A stretch of 9,678 nucleotides of DNA from contig JAFGNO010000080.1 of the NCBI GenBank assembly GCA_016926985.1, forward strand, positions 1 to 9,678, in the 5' to 3' direction. Of this stretch, positions 6,599 to 9,678 are shown piece after piece (positions within the stretch are counted from its first letter, which is position 1; each line of letters opens with the position of its first letter). The notes beneath the pieces were generated by a model. It worked only from the letters and a program-made list of their open reading frames with translations, had not been told where the DNA came from and made no database searches. The position numbers and the translations under genes are program-made. This DNA comes from Anaerolineae bacterium. GTDB taxonomy: Bacteria; Chloroflexota; Anaerolineae; Aggregatilineales; UBA3940.

Positions 6599-7609
6599 TT
6601 ATTTGGATTGAACCAGATGACAGGCAACCTGATGGGCATTGCCTGTATCAATGAGCAAGGGATGAGGCAGTTTGTGGCAGATTCCCTCAGCCATGGGGCA
6701 GCGGGAGAGGAATCGGCAATGTGGCGGGGGGTTAACCATCTCGATGGGCTGCTCCGGCATGGGTGATTTGGCCGGATCGGTGACCCGGCCCGGCGTAGGG
6801 GCGGCATCGAGGAGCGCCTTTGTATATGGATGGAGGGGGAACATCAGCAATTCTTCAGTCTCTGACAGTTCCACGATCTTACCGGAAAACATAACAGCAA
6901 TTTTCTGGCACGTATAGCGGGCCGCAGCAAGATTATGGGTGATGTACAGGTAACTCATTTGAAACCGGTTGGCCAGGTCGGATAACAGGAGCATGATACC
7001 GGCGCGAATGGACACATCAAGCATGGAAGTAGGCTCATCGGCAACCAGAAACTGGGGATTGATGATCAGGGCTCGTGCAATTGCTGCGCGTTGTCTCTGC
7101 CCGCCTGAAAGTTCGCGAGGCTTGCGAGACAGAAATGTCTGCACCGGTGCCAGGCCAACCAGGGAAAGGATGTTTTCCACCCGCTCCCTGCGCTCGTGGG
7201 GCGTCCCAATTCCCTGCACAACCAGCGGCTCGACTACGATATCATAAACAGAATGGCGGGGATGCAGCGCGGCGTAGGGGTCCTGAAAGATCATCTGGAC
7301 CTGCCGCCGGTAGGTTTTTAACGCATGACCTTTATAGGCTGTGATATCCTGAAGCTCCCCTGCCAGATCGCGGCACAGGATTTTCCCGGCAGTTGGTTCG
7401 ATCAGGCGCACCAACAGCTTTCCGGTTGTTGTTTTACCACATCCTGACTCTCCCACCAGCCCGAGCCGCTCTCCCGGCCTGATTGTGAAATCAAGCCCGT
7501 CGACAGCCTTTAGCTGGCCTTTCACACGCCCAAACAGCCCACCTGAAATGGGGAAATACCTGGTTAATTTCTCCACTACGATGAGAGGAGGTAAATCGGA
7601 CATATTCAT
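6599..7609 (-). CDS. Oligopeptide/dipeptide ABC transporter ATP-binding protein (OppF/DppF type)
   Basis: The 336-residue nucleotide-binding subunit of a peptide/nickel-type importer powers uptake at the inner face of the membrane. The ATPase motifs are intact: Walker A GESGCGKT (53-60), Q-loop MIFQDP (106-111), signature LSGGQRQR (167-174), Walker B FLVADEPT (187-194) and switch His225. The C-terminal oligopeptide-transporter domain (about 256-335) carries four cysteines (298, 304, 311, 330) in the CRFxxRCP pattern; an iron-sulfur cluster has been reported at this position in some relatives. The start overlaps the stop of the partner ATPase (ATGA at 7606-7609), so translation is probably coupled; a second ATG lies two codons in. 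The N-terminal VEKLTRYFPISGGLFGR is typical of the F subunit. Substrate cannot be told, since relatives move dipeptides, oligopeptides, nickel or glycans. Confidence 0.93.
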   Translation of the reverse strand: MNMSDLPPLIVVEKLTRYFPISGGLFGRVKGQLKAVDGLDFTIRPGERLGLVGESGCGKTTTGKLLVRLIEPTAGKILCRDLAGELQDITAYKGHALKTYRRQVQMIFQDPYAALHPRHSVYDIVVEPLVVQGIGTPHERRERVENILSLVGLAPVQTFLSRKPRELSGGQRQRAAIARALIINPQFLVADEPTSMLDVSIRAGIMLLLSDLANRFQMSYLYITHNLAAARYTCQKIAVMFSGKIVELSETEELLMFPLHPYTKALLDAAPTPGRVTDPAKSPMPEQPIEMVNPPPHCRFLSRCPMAEGICHKLPHPLLIDTGNAHQVACHLVQSK

Positions 7610-8586
7610 GGTGAAAGAGGCTCTTCAAGCGGATGCCAGCAGGCCGCGTGGTGAATGCCCTCAAATACCTGCATGGGCGGCTGCTCTTCCCGGCAAACGC
7701 GGGTCGCCTTATTACATCTGGGGTGAAATCGGCACCCCGGGGGAGGCGAAACCAGGCTGGGAGGCTCCCCTGGAAGGGGTTCAGGCAAGCTTTTGGGCCC
7801 TGTTATGCTGGGAAATGCTGCAGTCAGGGCGGCTGTATAAGGATGGCGGGGGAATGTCAGCAGGTCCCCGGTATTGGCGATTTCAACCATCTGTCCCGCA
7901 TACATCACGCCTATTCGTGAGCAAATCTCGGCAACAATCGCGATATCATGGGAGATGTAGAGAATGCTCATACCCAGTGTGGCACGCAGTTCTTGAAGCC
8001 GCTGCAAGATGCGATCCTGAACTATCACATCCAGGGCGGTCGTGGGTTCGTCTGCAATGATCAGAGACGGCTGGCAGGAAAGCGCCATGGCGATCATTGC
8101 TCGCTGGCGCATACCGCCGCTGAGCTCATGTGGATAGCGATTGGCAAACAGGGGGTCAAGTCCAACCATTGAGACCATTTCAAAGACCCGCTCCTGTACC
8201 TGTTGGGACGAGAGATGCCGGTTGTGAATCCGGATGGCCTCCGCAATCTGGTCACCGACTCTATAAACTGGATTGAAGGCGCTCATCGCTTCCTGGAAAA
8301 CCATGGCAATATGCTTCCAGCGATACCGGTGCATCTCTCGTTCCGGCAGCGCCAGGAGATCAACTCCCGAAAACCAGATATGGCCCCGAGCAATGACTGC
8401 GTTGCCCGGCAGAAGCCGCAGGAGCATGAGCGCAGCAGATGTTTTCCCGCAGCCCGACTCCCCCACCAACCCAAAGGTTTCGCCCATCATAATAGAGAAT
8501 GAAAGGCCGTCGACAGCCCTGACCAACCCTTCGGGCCTGGTATAGTGCAAAGTAAGGTTTTCTGCCTGAAGAAGCGGGGAAACCAT
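7606..8586 (-). CDS. Oligopeptide/dipeptide ABC transporter ATP-binding protein (OppD/DppD type)
   Basis: The partner ATPase, 326 residues from the chosen start. Motifs: Walker A GESGCGKT (42-49), Q-loop MVFQEA (95-100), signature LSGGMRQR (155-162), Walker B LIIADEPT (175-182) and switch His213. The C-terminal domain holds cysteines 285, 291, 298 and 316 in the same pattern as its partner. The frame is open to an ATG at 8634, but those 16 extra codons overlap the coaBC end and lack family resemblance. MVSPLLQAENLTLHY at 8586 is the expected N-terminus. No clear Shine-Dalgarno sequence is seen at either start, and the gene begins 11 bases past the coaBC stop. No permease or binding-protein gene is in view, so the partners must be encoded elsewhere or upstream of coaBC. 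Confidence 0.92.
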   Translation of the reverse strand: MVSPLLQAENLTLHYTRPEGLVRAVDGLSFSIMMGETFGLVGESGCGKTSAALMLLRLLPGNAVIARGHIWFSGVDLLALPEREMHRYRWKHIAMVFQEAMSAFNPVYRVGDQIAEAIRIHNRHLSSQQVQERVFEMVSMVGLDPLFANRYPHELSGGMRQRAMIAMALSCQPSLIIADEPTTALDVIVQDRILQRLQELRATLGMSILYISHDIAIVAEICSRIGVMYAGQMVEIANTGDLLTFPRHPYTAALTAAFPSITGPKSLPEPLPGEPPSLVSPPPGCRFHPRCNKATRVCREEQPPMQVFEGIHHAACWHPLEEPLSP

Positions 8587-8597
8587 TCGGCGTACTG

Positions 8598-9678
8598 CTA
8601 CTCTGGCGAGCCAGCCAGCTTTTGAGCCACCCATTCAAGAATATGCACCGCGACATCATATTTAGATAGCAGCGGCAGATCAATAATCTCGTCCCGGCTG
8701 ATAAGCATTACCCGATTCGTGTCCCTGGCAAATCCGGATTCTTCGGCCAGGACGTTGTTCGCCACAATCAAGTCGAGATTTTTCCTTTGTAGCTTGGACT
8801 GTGCATTGGCTGCCAGATTCCGGGTTTCTGCCGCAAAACCAATTACCAGGTGCGGCCGCACCGGTTGATCTGATACAGATTGCAGGATATCCGGGTTTTG
8901 GACAAGGTTAAGGGACAATGTTTCAGCGTGCTCTTTCTTGATCTTGTGTTCATCAACCGTTGATGGCCGATAGTCCGCCGCGGCCGCACACATAATGAGG
9001 GCGTCTGGCGGCGGATTGTTGCTGGATAGTCTCAGGACTTCCTCCTCCATTTGCCGGGCGTGCACGACATCAATCCGACGAACCCCTACAGGTGTATCCA
9101 GCTCCGTCGGCCCAGCAACAAGTGTAACCTCCGCACCCAGGTCAACTCCTGCCTGCGCGATGGCAAATCCCTGCTTACCAGTTGAACGGTTGGTGATGAA
9201 TCGCACCGGGTCAAACGCCTCACGTGTGGGCCCGGCGGTTACCACCAGCCGTTTCCCGCGCAGTGGACCATCTTTGCCCAGTACCTGCCGGATATGGCCC
9301 ACAATTTCTTCAGGCTCAATCATCCGCCCAAGGCCGGTCAGCCCGGATGCCATGCGGCCTGTTGTGGGACCTGCAAACAATACGCCCCGGCTGCGGAGCA
9401 GGTCTATATTGGCCCGCGTTGCCAGGTTGGAATACATGCCTGCATCCATTGCCGGGACAATAAGAACAGGGCAGCCAGCAGCCAGGATCGTGACGCTGAG
9501 CAGGTCATCGGCAAGGCCATGCGCTATCCTGGCAATGGTATGAGCAGTAGCTGGCGCAATCACCACAAGTTCCGCCTGGTGACCCAGCCCAACATGCGCA
9601 ATATGGGTTCCAAGGTCAGCGCCTTCAGCCGGTCGCCACATGCTTGTATAAACAGGTCGCCCGGTGATGGCTTCAAAC
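8598..9678 (-). CDS. coaBC: Bifunctional phosphopantothenoylcysteine decarboxylase/phosphopantothenate-cysteine ligase (N-terminus outside window)
   Basis: CoaBC makes 4'-phosphopantetheine in coenzyme A synthesis: the C-terminal CoaB ligase joins phosphopantothenate to cysteine and the N-terminal flavin-dependent CoaC part decarboxylates the product. The visible 359 residues begin with FEAITGRPVYTSMW, which is internal family sequence, so roughly 40-60 residues lie beyond the edge; the ATG at 9641 is not the start. The likely catalytic His of CoaC is at fragment residue 28 (HVGLGHQAELVVIAP). The usual PAMN motif reads PAMD (D78), and the flap motif, ACG in E. coli Dfp, reads ASG (S111). CoaB shows VTAGPTREAFDPVRFITNRSTGKQG (about 147-171), AAAADYRP and the KIKK motif (about 245-248). 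The downstream ABC gene starts 11 bases later, so one operon is likely. Confidence 0.95.
   Translation of the reverse strand, partial: FEAITGRPVYTSMWRPAEGADLGTHIAHVGLGHQAELVVIAPATAHTIARIAHGLADDLLSVTILAAGCPVLIVPAMDAGMYSNLATRANIDLLRSRGVLFAGPTTGRMASGLTGLGRMIEPEEIVGHIRQVLGKDGPLRGKRLVVTAGPTREAFDPVRFITNRSTGKQGFAIAQAGVDLGAEVTLVAGPTELDTPVGVRRIDVVHARQMEEEVLRLSSNNPPPDALIMCAAAADYRPSTVDEHKIKKEHAETLSLNLVQNPDILQSVSDQPVRPHLVIGFAAETRNLAANAQSKLQRKNLDLIVANNVLAEESGFARDTNRVMLISRDEIIDLPLLSKYDVAVHILEWVAQKLAGSPE

Noticed and set aside
7485..8060. A 191-codon plus-strand open frame across the two ABC ATPase genes
   Set aside because: It is antisense to two intact ATPases and has no domain or start signal.
8587..8634. 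Upstream ATG giving the OppD-type ATPase 16 more residues
   Set aside because: The extension overlaps the coaBC 3' end, has no Shine-Dalgarno sequence and does not resemble the family N-terminus; ATG 8586 fits better.
8995..9543. A 182-codon plus-strand open frame inside coaBC
   Set aside because: It is a Ser/Arg/Pro-rich shadow of a clearly conserved enzyme.

Overview
The window looks like a piece of chromosome from a GC-rich bacterium, most likely a member of the Chloroflexota (Anaerolineae-like). The pointers are a Thr/Pro-rich spacer next to a membrane anchor in a TPR protein, and a CoaBC with PAMD and ASG motifs in place of the Escherichia coli PAMN and ACG motifs. No rRNA or other marker gene is present, so the taxonomic guess is inference. 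The genes are mostly housekeeping or ordinary accessory genes in tight operons. I see no tRNA, rRNA, CRISPR array, insertion sequence, integrase or phage gene.

The left part is on the plus strand. A membrane-anchored TPR-repeat protein (5-1978, 5' end uncertain at the window edge) is followed after 18 bases by a RecD2-type helicase (1997-4213). RecD2 converges with the SurE nucleotidase gene (minus, 4214-5032), and the two stop codons abut with no base between them. GC-rich inverted repeats lie inside the 3' ends of both genes.

Everything from 4214 to the right edge is on the minus strand. In transcription order it is coaBC (cut by the window end, 9678-8598), two oligopeptide/dipeptide ABC transporter ATPases (about 8586-7606 and 7609-6599, joined by an ATGA overlap), a 315-base gap, an ECF sigma factor (6283-5702), its putative membrane-bound zinc-type anti-sigma factor (5668-5093), and surE. 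The gap holds a good match to an ECF-type promoter upstream of the sigma gene, which suggests autoregulation. It also holds an extended -10 sequence and two short perfect palindromes.

The most informative regulatory spot is 5033-5068. A hairpin with an 8-bp stem and a short T-run sits directly between the anti-sigma gene and surE, its 3' arm contains the apparent surE Shine-Dalgarno sequence, and an exact TATAAT lies just upstream. It could terminate or silence read-through from the sigma operon while leaving surE transcripts from their own promoter translatable. I found no clear candidate for a wholly new multi-gene system. The findings are regulatory architecture, a CoaBC active-site variant, an ATPase pair with no permease genes in view, and an uncharacterised TPR protein.
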